Source of the DNA: Chloroflexota bacterium
GTDB taxonomy: Bacteria; Chloroflexota; Dehalococcoidia; Lucifugimonadales; JADFKI01
Assembly (NCBI GenBank): GCA_009838595.1
Contig: VXRI01000181.1
Location: 1-12,919, forward strand
Length of the DNA: 12,919 bases
Direction of reading: 5' to 3'
The translations under genes were made by a program, and so were the position numbers. Below are positions 6,333 to 12,522 of the stretch, one piece after another. The notes beneath the pieces are model-generated. The model worked only from the letters and a program-made list of their open reading frames with translations, was not told the DNA's origin and searched no databases. Position 1 is the stretch's first letter. Each line of letters opens with the position of its first letter.

Positions 6333-7526
6333 TTAGCCCAGCGTCTTCATTGCGGCGGTGTGGTCCCACGGCGTTATCCACGCGTCTTGTATTTCCATGC
6401 CGAAACCGGGCGCGTCCGATGGCACGACATAGCCGTCCTTGGGCATTGGCATACCTGGGATAGGGCAGACCTCTTCCAGCGGCACTCCGGGATCCGAACC
6501 CATCCAGAACTCCGCCATCGGGGATTCGGGCATTGCCATGCCGAAGTGCTGCCCGTATGGTGTACCCGCGCCTGCGTGCGGTATAGTCGCGATGCCCGCC
6601 GCCTCCGCGATGGTGTATATTTTCACCGCTTCGGTCAGCCCGCCGCACCACTTGAGGTCGGGCTGCGCAATGTCTATCGCGCGATGTTCTATGAGTTGGC
6701 GGAATGCGTGCCTGCCGTGGTGGTCTTCGCCGGTGGCGAGCGGCACCCAGTTGATCGCCTTTCGCAGTTCGATATGCCCTTCGAGGTCGGTTGGGATTAG
6801 CGGTTCTTCAAGCCAGCGCAAGCCGTACTTTCGCAGCCGCTCGGCGACGCGCACCGCGAATTCCACATTGAACGACATCACAGGGTTGTACATCAACTCC
6901 ACATCGTAGCCCACCATATCTCGCGCCCGGCCGATATGATCGTCTAATATGTTTAGCCCGTCGATGCCCTCTTCGTAGTGCACCGGATTGCTCACTTTGA
7001 AGGCGTGGAAGCCAAGTTCCATCGACCAGTCGAGATCGTCCGATGTTACATACAAGTCAACCTTGTCGCGGCACGGACCGCCGAGCAGACGATAGACAGG
7101 CTGTTCGAGAAGCTTACCCTTCAAGTCCCACAACGCAAGGTCGATGCCGGACTGCGCGACTGTCGCGATGCCGCCCGCGCCGAACCGCTGCGTGGAACGC
7201 CACATCAGGTCGTTCAGGAACTCGGTGGCGAAGCAGTCGCGCCCGGCAAGCAGCGGTCCAAAATGGTAGTCCACAAGCGTGGCGGTAAGCTCGCCGAAAC
7301 TGCACTGCCCCAGCCCGTAAGTGCCGTCCTCCGCGACGACCTGCACCCAAAGTTCCTCTTGCGTATTCGCGCCCGGCATCGACCCGTGCATACGCGGAAA
7401 CTCCGGATACTTATTGATTGGTAAAGCGCGCCGCGCATGCGAGTTCCAGCCATCACGCCGAGCCGGCGTTTTGGGTGGAGTGCGCGGGATATTCACCGAA
7501 ACCGCTCGTACAGACTTGATTTTCAT
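6333..7526 (-). CDS. Enolase-superfamily dehydratase, L-rhamnonate-dehydratase-like
   Basis: A 397-residue mandelate-racemase-type member of the enolase superfamily, which abstracts the alpha-proton of a hydroxy acid held by Mg2+ and here would dehydrate a sugar acid to a 2-keto-3-deoxy acid. The N-terminal capping domain covers about 1-140; the barrel follows. RhmD-like segments include ELWVQVVAEDGTYGLGQ (58-74), LMWRSTQRFGAGGI (107-120) and GIDLALWDLKGK (127-138). The second and third metal ligands are Glu240 (RWLEEPL) and Glu267 (LATGED); the Asp-His pair is Asp290 (IAQPDLKWCGG) and His317 (IPHAG); Glu339 lies in AEFW. The expected first metal ligand Asp is Asn214 (ELMYNPVMSF), which is odd. 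Lys177 lies in FKVSNP. AGGAGAG six bases before the ATG fixes the start. It stands alone on this strand with a hairpin after its stop. Substrate unproven. Confidence 0.88.
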   Translation of the reverse strand: MKIKSVRAVSVNIPRTPPKTPARRDGWNSHARRALPINKYPEFPRMHGSMPGANTQEELWVQVVAEDGTYGLGQCSFGELTATLVDYHFGPLLAGRDCFATEFLNDLMWRSTQRFGAGGIATVAQSGIDLALWDLKGKLLEQPVYRLLGGPCRDKVDLYVTSDDLDWSMELGFHAFKVSNPVHYEEGIDGLNILDDHIGRARDMVGYDVELMYNPVMSFNVEFAVRVAERLRKYGLRWLEEPLIPTDLEGHIELRKAINWVPLATGEDHHGRHAFRQLIEHRAIDIAQPDLKWCGGLTEAVKIYTIAEAAGIATIPHAGAGTPYGQHFGMAMPESPMAEFWMGSDPGVPLEEVCPIPGMPMPKDGYVVPSDAPGFGMEIQDAWITPWDHTAAMKTLG

Positions 7527-7640
7527 ATTTTTCTCTCCTGGTTAATTCTAAAACGCAGAAAGCATATCACATAGGGAATTAACATTGATGGACAAGATGG
7601 GGAGAGACGATTCCACAAATGCTCTTTGAGCGCCAAGTTT

Positions 7641-7661
7641 GTCTTTCCCGCGAAAGCGGGA
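7641..7661. repeat. Solo small hairpin repeat (TCCCGC-GAAA-GCGGGA)
   Basis: TCCCGC (7646-7651), GAAA loop, GCGGGA (7656-7661). This is the widespread GTCATTCCCGCGAAAGCGGGAATCCAG type of dispersed repeat. Related halves are built into both MITE-like elements and occur alone at 12492-12522. The plus-strand open frame across it (starting 7626) encodes the well-known spurious FVFPAKAG-type translation and is not a gene. Confidence 0.55.
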
Positions 7662-7700
7662 TGCAGAAATCGTGAATTTACAGGCGTTTCGCTGCTATTC

Positions 7701-7756
7701 AACCCCATCCTAACCTCTGCTTTCGCTAGGGGCAGGCTTTCCCAAGGGGGAAGGGA
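7701..7756. repeat. Second copy of the CCATCCTAACCT...GGGGGAAGGG repeat
   Basis: CCCCATCCTAACCT (7703-7716) and GGGGGAAGGG (7746-7755) match the copy at 6207-6242 in order and orientation. The rest of 7527-7998 contains only the hairpin repeat at 7641-7661 and the terminator at 7812-7861; I see no gene there. Confidence 0.5.
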
Positions 7757-7811
7757 TTTATGGCATCGTCTTGGGGAGGATTGCACGTCTTTGGATGGCG
7801 ACGAGTATGCG

Positions 7812-7861
7812 GAAAAGAGGAAGCCGCTGACACGCTTTGTATGGATGCGATCAGCGGCTTC
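7812..7861 (-). terminator. Rho-independent terminator candidate for the 7999-8526 gene
   Basis: GAAGCCGCTGA (7820-7830) and TCAGCGGCTTC (7851-7861) pair perfectly over 11 bp around a 20-nt loop. On the minus strand the stem is followed by CCTCTTTTCC, a U-rich run, so it fits termination of the minus-strand gene whose stop lies about 137 bases upstream. On the plus strand only TTTG follows. Confidence 0.6.
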
Positions 7862-7998
7862 TTTGTGGATTTGCGTAGTCCGTGTTGTGTATGCGCAACA
7901 TTAGAGTTTGTGGGCTGATTAGAGCGTGTTGGAAGTTCGAGCCACTACCGATCCTCCATACCCGTATTATCCTCTAAACTTCAATGAGAAGAGGCTAT

Positions 7999-8526
7999 CT
8001 ATGCATAGCCCTTGTATTCACCGGAGAAGGTTTCAAAGTTCCCTAGCAGATGCCGGTAAAGCTCGGCACGGGCCTTCTCACGGAAGCGTGAACGGTTAGA
8101 GTTAATCCAGTCGGAAAGGTAATCTCCAACATCAGAGACCACTGCCTGGATACCGCCATTGTATCCGAACTCAAAAACAATGTCGTTGGCAGAGGGCGGG
8201 TTGTATGTCGTCTCGAGGCTGTCGCACACGCTTTCGTTGTCAGAGATGCGATAGCAACCCTTCACGACCACGTCCTCGATGTAGTCCACCACGACATCAC
8301 TGATAATCGAGCCTGCCATCTCAGTGCCTTGCCTCTGACTAGGCTTCCACTTCTTGGGTCTGATCTTCAGGCGATTCACCGCGCGGTCAATCGCCTTGTG
8401 CGTCCTGCATCTCATTTTATGTACCTCCAATATGACTGTTTCAAAGAGCCAACGAATCGTACCTGCCAAGAACCACCAGAATGGGCTGGTCAATACCCCT
8501 AGCACATAAGCAATCGCCAGTTTCAA
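7999..8526 (-). CDS. Small membrane-anchored protein of unknown function
   Basis: I do not recognise this protein. The best start is a TTG (8524-8526 on the plus strand) with AGAAAGGAG six bases upstream, giving 175 residues; an in-frame ATG at 8568 would add 14 residues but has no ribosome-binding site. The N-terminus begins MKLAIAYVLGVLTSPFWWFL and continues hydrophobic to about residue 33, one long or two short membrane segments. A strongly basic stretch follows (HKMRCRTHKAIDRAVNRLKI, RPKKWKPSQRQ), suggesting the rest is cytoplasmic. The remainder is soluble, with VVDYIEDVVVKGCYRI, a Gly/Phe-rich EFGYNGGIQAV piece and a charged C-terminal helix (SRFREKARAELYRHLL). The coding region is visibly AT-richer than its neighbours, which with the isolated position and unusual leader suggests horizontal acquisition. 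It has its own terminator at 7812-7861. Confidence 0.65.
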   Translation of the reverse strand: MKLAIAYVLGVLTSPFWWFLAGTIRWLFETVILEVHKMRCRTHKAIDRAVNRLKIRPKKWKPSQRQGTEMAGSIISDVVVDYIEDVVVKGCYRISDNESVCDSLETTYNPPSANDIVFEFGYNGGIQAVVSDVGDYLSDWINSNRSRFREKARAELYRHLLGNFETFSGEYKGYA

Positions 8527-8722
8527 AGGGAACTCCTTTCTAGCCGCCGCACAAGCATTTGGATGCATGCTGTCTAGTCTCTCGCAAATTGCGATGACAA
8601 AGTATATCCTCTCCTTTCTGTGCAACTTTCAAATATGTCTGATTCCTGACTTTGTGCGCTCGTTAGTTCTTGGCTTCGGGGGAAGCATGAGAGCGTTTTG
8701 TTCTTTATGTCAACTCCTTTCT
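8527..8722 (-). promoter_or_regulatory. Leader of the 7999-8526 gene with three identical AGAAAGGAG motifs
   Basis: Read on the minus strand, AGAAAGGAG occurs three times: 8714-8722, 8611-8619 and 8533-8541. The last is the ribosome-binding site of the gene. After the second, a TTG opens an 8-codon frame (MSSQFARD, stop). Between the second and third, an ATG starts an 11-codon frame whose TGA overlaps the gene's TTG start, a layout that could couple translation. A perfect TTGACA (8708-8713) touches the first motif, with only a weak -10 candidate (CATGCT) 18 bases on. Any leader-peptide control is inference. Confidence 0.35.
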
Positions 8723-8766
8723 CAAAAGATTTCAGTGTTGACTCGGAATGCTACCTAAATCATGGA

Positions 8767-8797
8767 TTGATGGGGTGAATAGAAGCTGTGGTATGAT
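8767..8797 (+). promoter_or_regulatory. Candidate promoter for a near-leaderless transcript
   Basis: TTGATG (8767-8772) and TATGAT (8792-8797) are separated by 19 bases. TATGAT ends only nine bases before the ATG at 8807, so transcription would begin within a few bases of the start codon. No ribosome-binding site precedes that ATG, which agrees with a leaderless or very short leader. Confidence 0.45.
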
Positions 8798-8806
8798 TGC
8801 GCGGTT

Positions 8807-9118
8807 ATGAGTGAGCGACGGATACGGGTTTCGCAGGAGGCGTTTCGAGAACGCCCCGCACCGGATAAGGCCGTGTCGTGGGCGTTGCTGCTGCAGGTTG
8901 CGCACAGCGATGAACTGGAGACGTTGCGGATTTACACATCGGCGGATGTTGTCGCGGTCGGACCGCAGGATACGCGCGCGCCGAAATACGCCGACACTGC
9001 CGCCTTTGCGCGCGCCGCCGGCTTCGAGGTTATCGAACGGCTGGCAGGCGGACGCGCGGCTGTGTTCCTCTATGGCACTTTCGCGGTGAAGCGCAAACAT
9101 ATCGACACAAGCAAGTAA
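8807..9118 (+). pseudogene. Truncated lipoate/biotin-protein-ligase-like gene (N-terminal part only)
   Basis: The 103-residue product resembles the N-terminal part of LplA/LipB-type ligases, which attach lipoate or biotin to carrier proteins. The order of landmarks fits: an acidic start of a helix (PDKAVSWALLLQVA, about 19-32), LETLRIYTSADVVAVGPQD (about 37-55), then AAFARAAGFEVIERLAGGRA and AVF (about 65-87), where the family has R.TGGRAV. The family normally runs to about 240 residues with a conserved catalytic Lys further on; here the chain ends 16 residues after the Gly-Gly motif with KRKHIDTSK and a stop. No other frame continues the domain before the aldolase gene begins at 9130. A deletion near 9085 is likely. 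It could still be translated as a short protein; I do not expect ligase activity. Confidence 0.5.
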
Positions 9119-9129
9119 GGAGCATTGTT

Positions 9130-9924
9130 ATGCGGCAGAATCGTGTTAAGCAGCTTATGCGCGAGGGCAAGCTGGCGCTGGGCAAGTATGTCAGCCTTGC
9201 CGATCCGCAGGTCGTGGAGATTATCGGCATCGCGGGGTTTGATGCGGCGTTTATCGATATGGAACATACCGGCTTCGACCTGCGCACCATCGAAGAGATG
9301 ATCCGCGCGTCCGACTTGGCGGGCGTTACGTCGATGGTGCGCGTGCCGGACAACGACGCCAAGCTGATCCTGCGTATCCTGGATATGGGCGCAGAAGGCA
9401 TTATTATCCCGCATGTGGACGGCATCGAAGGCGCGAAGCGCGCGGTGGACGCGGTGCGATACCCGCCGATGGGCGACCGCGGCGGCGCAGGTGGCACACG
9501 CGCGGCAAGGTTCGGAGATGTGGCGTGGAACGATCATGTGCGCCAATCCAACGAGGAAATCGTACTGTCCGTGATGACCGAAGACGACAAGGGCATCAAT
9601 GATGTAGAGGCTATCGCCGCGCTGGACGGCGTGGACTTGGTGTCCATCGGCCCGACCGACCTGTCGCAGACGCTCGGCGTTACCGACCCGGCAGACTCAC
9701 GTCTGCGCGACAAGGTGAACGAGATAGCGGCGCAGGTCAAATCCATCGGCAAGGCGAAGTTGCAAATCCCGATGGGACACGCTGCGCTGCCGCTTACGCC
9801 GCAAGACCTGTTGGAACTCGGCGTCGGCTACACGCATGTCGCGCCCGCGCCGCCCGCCATCCTGATGCAGCAATTCCGCAACAGCGTCAGCGAAATCCAC
9901 GCAGCGGTGGGCAGAGAAAGCTAA
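9130..9924 (+). CDS. HpcH/HpaI family (class II) aldolase
   Basis: A 264-residue metal-dependent pyruvate aldolase of the HpcH/HpaI family (relatives: 4-hydroxy-2-oxoheptanedioate aldolase, and RhmA, which cleaves 2-keto-3-deoxy-L-rhamnonate to pyruvate and lactaldehyde). Visible landmarks: FDAAFIDMEHTGFD with His46, Arg71 in MVRVPDND, GAEGIIIPHVDGIEGAKRAV (88-107), RYPPMGDRGGAG (110-121), the metal ligand Glu151 in VMTEDDKG (families usually read QIE/AIE) and Asp177 in SIGPTDLSQTLG. The SxRxxxYG-type active-site loop after RYPPMGDRG is replaced by GGTRAARFGDVAW. Length is normal. AAGGAG, overlapping the stop of the preceding truncated gene, lies seven bases before the ATG. The zinc dehydrogenase gene follows 61 bp later. 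Family sure; the exact substrate is open. Confidence 0.93.
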   Translation: MRQNRVKQLMREGKLALGKYVSLADPQVVEIIGIAGFDAAFIDMEHTGFDLRTIEEMIRASDLAGVTSMVRVPDNDAKLILRILDMGAEGIIIPHVDGIEGAKRAVDAVRYPPMGDRGGAGGTRAARFGDVAWNDHVRQSNEEIVLSVMTEDDKGINDVEAIAALDGVDLVSIGPTDLSQTLGVTDPADSRLRDKVNEIAAQVKSIGKAKLQIPMGHAALPLTPQDLLELGVGYTHVAPAPPAILMQQFRNSVSEIHAAVGRES

Positions 9925-9934
9925 CATCAATATG

Positions 9935-9957
9935 CAGGATGGGTAAAATAACAGGAT
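9935..9957 (+). repeat. Paired CAGGAT motifs upstream of the dehydrogenase gene
   Basis: CAGGAT occurs at 9935-9940 and 9952-9957. The same hexamer occurs at 11189-11194 and 11198-11203 before the second enolase-superfamily gene, and at 12607-12612 before the exported-protein gene, each time within about 20-110 bases of a start codon. It may be a regulatory site or part of another dispersed repeat. Confidence 0.3.
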
Positions 9958-9985
9958 GAGCCTGATATGGGAGGATAGATAGATT

Positions 9986-10999
9986 ATGCGCGCGCTCGTA
10001 TTGAATGGGGATACTTATGCGGTCGAGGACAGGCCGATGCCGGAGCCGGACACGGACGAGGTGCTGTTTCGCACGCATTACTCTGGGATTTGCGGCACGG
10101 ACTTGCACGCGCCGGATCTTGACTTCTACACTTATGGCGTCGTCATTGGGCACGAATTTGCCGGCGAAGTGGCAGCGTTAGGCACCGGCGTGCGCGACTG
10201 GCAAGTGGGAGACAGGGCGACCGTGCATCCACGCGGCAACTTCTGTGGCGTGTGCTACGAATGTCGGCAAGGTTGGCCGAATATATGCAGCGCGGACGCG
10301 ATTTGCGCTCCGGCAGGCAGCGTGCGAGACGGCGGCATGGCTGCCTATGTGAGCCTGCCCGCGGGCAAACTGCGCGCGCTGCCGGACGAAGTTACAATGC
10401 TCGAAGGCGCGTGGGCAGAGCCGATTTCTATCGCGCTGCGCGGTGTCAGCAGGTCGGGATTCAGCGTCGGACAGCGCACCGTCGTCATCGGCGCCGGCCC
10501 CATCGGGCTGCTGACGACTATGCTGCTGCGGCACGGCGGCGCGAGCGACATCACCGTCATCGAGCCGAGCCAAATGCGCCGCGACAAGGCGCTGGAACTC
10601 GGCGCAGACCACGCTATCAACCCGTTCGACGACGACCCGGCGACGGTATTCGGCGCGGACTTGGACTTGGCAGACTGCGTGTTCGAGTGCTCCGGCGCGC
10701 GTACCGCGCTCGACACGGCGGTGAGTATCGCCCGCCCGCATGGCATTATCATGCTCGTGGGCGTGGCGAGCGGCAATGTCAACTTCCTATCGCTGCGCGC
10801 GCTCACTAAGGAAATCACCATTCGCAGCAGCTCGCGCAACGCCGACGAAATTGTCACGGCGACAAGGCTGCTCGCGAGAAAGGCACTCGATGTGCATGCG
10901 CTCACCAGCGATGTCGTGTCCATCGAAGACTCGCTCGCCGCCCTGCAGCGCCTAGATAGAGGTGAAGGAATCAAAATCCTAGTGCAGCCAACTGAATGA
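9986..10999 (+). CDS. Zinc-dependent medium-chain alcohol/polyol dehydrogenase
   Basis: A 337-residue medium-chain dehydrogenase of the sorbitol/threonine/butanediol dehydrogenase type, oxidising an alcohol with NAD(P). Catalytic zinc ligands: Cys36 (SGICGTDLH), His56 and Glu57 (GHEFAGEV), with Glu145 (WAEPISIALRG). A four-Cys structural zinc site is complete: Cys87, Cys90, Cys93 and Cys101 (FCGVCYEC ... NIC). The Rossmann motif VVIGAGPIG is at 166-174, and the following strand ends TVIEPS, where an acidic residue usually favours NAD over NADP. GGAGG lies about 12 bases before the ATG, a rather wide spacing. It follows the aldolase gene by 61 bp and is followed after one base by a MITE-like element. 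In this context it may oxidise a sugar or a sugar-acid intermediate. Confidence 0.94.
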   Translation: MRALVLNGDTYAVEDRPMPEPDTDEVLFRTHYSGICGTDLHAPDLDFYTYGVVIGHEFAGEVAALGTGVRDWQVGDRATVHPRGNFCGVCYECRQGWPNICSADAICAPAGSVRDGGMAAYVSLPAGKLRALPDEVTMLEGAWAEPISIALRGVSRSGFSVGQRTVVIGAGPIGLLTTMLLRHGGASDITVIEPSQMRRDKALELGADHAINPFDDDPATVFGADLDLADCVFECSGARTALDTAVSIARPHGIIMLVGVASGNVNFLSLRALTKEITIRSSSRNADEIVTATRLLARKALDVHALTSDVVSIEDSLAALQRLDRGEGIKILVQPTE

Positions 11000-11000
11000 G

Positions 11001-11179
11001 GTCAGGTTCTGTTAACATTTTGATATTTCAGTCCGTCATTTCGGCGCAGGCGAGAAGCCAGTACCTTTCGGACGGCGCAAATGATGCGGATCAGTCAATT
11101 TTACGGCACTGGATTCTCGTTCCCAATTTTCACGAGGAAATGCTTCACCGGAATGGCGCAAATGTCAACACACCCTGAC
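11001..11179. mobile_element. MITE-like element, copy 2 (179 bp, terminal inverted repeats)
   Basis: The left end GTCAGGTTCTGTTAACATTT (11001-11020) and the reverse complement of the right end, GTCAGGGTGTGTTGACATTT (11160-11179), match at 17 of 20 positions. The interior follows copy 1 (3012-3166) in the same orientation, with GATATTTCAG, GCGCAGGC, CCAGTA, TCAATTTTACGGCACT and GCGCAAATGTC shared. It is longer mainly through about 22 extra bases around the internal hairpin (11112-11154). It contains no ORF. It begins one base after the dehydrogenase stop codon. Its ends carry GTCA/TGAC rather than CTAG. Confidence 0.68.
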
Positions 11180-11185
11180 ATCGAC

Positions 11186-11203
11186 ATACAGGATATACAG
11201 GAT
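11186..11203 (+). repeat. Tandem 9-bp repeat ATACAGGAT x2
   Basis: ATACAGGAT at 11186-11194 is directly repeated at 11195-11203, between the MITE-like element and the ATG at 11226. It contains the CAGGAT hexamer also seen at 9935-9957 and 12607-12612. It could be an operator or a repeat remnant. Confidence 0.35.
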
Positions 11204-11225
11204 ATTAGAGAATGGGCGGACGAAT

Positions 11226-12395
11226 ATGAATAGCAAACCGACTATTACAGCCATCGAAATCGTGCAGTGGCAAAGTGAGTTGCGGGATGTCCAGCCGGAG
11301 CCGACCATTGGCATTCCGCAGTATTCGCCCGGCAGCGTCATCACGCGCACGAACCACGCGCTCCGCGTCCACACCGATGTGGGAATCACGGGCGAGTACA
11401 TCGGCGGCTCTGCCCTAGACTACACGGCGATCGCCGGATTCGCGCGCGTGCTGCTGGGGCGTAACGCGCTGCACCGCGAAAACATATACAACGACCTCAA
11501 GCAGGCAATGCGCCAGTCCGGGCGAATGGGCACAGGCGTTATGGACATCGCGCTGTGGGATGTCGCGGGAAAGTACCACGACGCGCCTGTGTACGAACTG
11601 CTCGGCGGGTCGCAGAAAAAGCTTCCCTGCTACGCCAGTACCTATGTCGGCGACTCCGTGCCAGGAGGTCTGAACAGCGCCGAAGCATACGCGGACTTCG
11701 CCGAGTATTGCCTCGATTTGGGCTATCCTGCGTTCAAGATTCACGGCTGGCAGTCTGCGCCGATTCAGGAGCAAATCGCCATCGTGGAAGAGGTCGGCAA
11801 GCGCGTGGGCGGCAAGATGGACCTGATGCTAGACCCGTTCTGCGCCATCAACACATTCGGCGACGCGCTGAAATTGGGGCGCGCGTGCGACGAGTACAAT
11901 TACTTCTGGTACGAAGACCCGTTCAAGGATGGCGGCGTGTCGATGCACGCGCACAGGAAGCTGCGGCAGATGCTGAAGACGCCGATATTGCAGTTGGAAC
12001 ATGTGCGCGGACTAGAGTCTCATGTGGACTTCATCGAGGCAGAGGCGACAGACTTCGTGCGCGCCGACCCGGATTACGACGGCGGCATAACCGGCACGAT
12101 GAAGATAGCGCACGCCGCGGAGGGCTTCGGCTTGGATGTGGAACTGCATGTAGCCGGTCCGGACAGGCGGCACCTTATGGCGTCGATGCGCAACACTAAC
12201 TATTATGAGATGGGCTTGCTACATCCGAAGCTGCCGTTGATTAACACGCCCGAATTCAAGTGCGATTACCGCGACGCCATGGACGCCATAGACGAAAACG
12301 GATGTGTGAACATCCCTGAGGCGCCAGGGCTAGGCGTCCAATACGACTGGGATTTCATCAAGGCGCGCGAGACGGACAGGGTAGTGTACAACTAG
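11226..12395 (+). CDS. Mandelate racemase/muconate lactonizing-type enolase-superfamily protein
   Basis: A 389-residue enolase-superfamily protein. The capping domain covers about 1-130 and includes MGTGVMDIALWDVAGKYHD (101-119) and PVYELLGG (121-128). All three expected metal ligands are present: Asp203 (LMLDPF), Glu230 (FWYEDPF) and Glu258 (LQLEHV). The base motif is Lys171-x-His173 (AFKIHGW) rather than the Lys-x-Lys of mandelate racemase, and the opposite-face pair is probably Asp283 (or Asp281) in RADPDYDGGITG with His308 (VELHVAGP). This combination fits acid-sugar dehydratases or racemases but does not name the substrate. The ATG is preceded only by a weak GGGCGG. The gene lies 226 bp after the dehydrogenase, separated from it by the MITE-like element, so it may have its own promoter. 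It is clearly divergent from the enolase-superfamily protein at 6333-7526. Confidence 0.9.
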   Translation: MNSKPTITAIEIVQWQSELRDVQPEPTIGIPQYSPGSVITRTNHALRVHTDVGITGEYIGGSALDYTAIAGFARVLLGRNALHRENIYNDLKQAMRQSGRMGTGVMDIALWDVAGKYHDAPVYELLGGSQKKLPCYASTYVGDSVPGGLNSAEAYADFAEYCLDLGYPAFKIHGWQSAPIQEQIAIVEEVGKRVGGKMDLMLDPFCAINTFGDALKLGRACDEYNYFWYEDPFKDGGVSMHAHRKLRQMLKTPILQLEHVRGLESHVDFIEAEATDFVRADPDYDGGITGTMKIAHAAEGFGLDVELHVAGPDRRHLMASMRNTNYYEMGLLHPKLPLINTPEFKCDYRDAMDAIDENGCVNIPEAPGLGVQYDWDFIKARETDRVVYN

Positions 12396-12491
12396 TGCGT
12401 ATTTGACATTTGCGACATTCCCGACATACCGTGAAAATGGGAACAGATCCTCACAATGTAGCCATTTTTATCTTATTGACACCGTTTGCAA

Positions 12492-12522
12492 GCACTGGAT
12501 TCCCGCCTACACAGGAATGACG
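12492..12522 (+). repeat. Solo GCACTGGATTCCCG...GGAATGACG half-repeat
   Basis: GCACTGGATTCCCG (12492-12505) and GGAATGACG (12514-12522) match the right-hand internal module of both MITE-like elements (GGCACTAGATTCCCG...GGAATGACG in copy 1; GGCACTGGATTCTCG...GGAATGGCG in copy 2). Here it stands without clear terminal repeats. Confidence 0.5.

Noticed and set aside
7641..7661. CRISPR repeat
   Set aside because: The hairpin repeat occurs singly with no regular spacer array and no cas genes in the window.
7626..7904. A 92-codon plus-strand open frame
   Set aside because: It runs through the TCCCGC-GAAA-GCGGGA repeat, the CCATCCTAACCT repeat and the terminator stem; its FVFPAKAG peptide is the usual spurious translation of that repeat.
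8527..8625. N-terminal extension of the small membrane protein to the TTG at 8625
   Set aside because: That start has no good ribosome-binding site, and the extension places a polar stretch before the hydrophobic N-terminus; the TTG at 8526 has AGAAAGGAG at ideal spacing.
10178..10974. Long minus-strand open frames across the dehydrogenase gene
   Set aside because: They are shadows of a complete zinc dehydrogenase with all zinc ligands and the Rossmann motif on the plus strand.
3012..11179. The two MITE-like copies as ends of an 8-kb composite transposon
   Set aside because: The copies differ clearly in sequence and end flanks, carry no transposase, and the enclosed genes look like ordinary chromosomal genes on both strands. 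Recombination between them stays possible.
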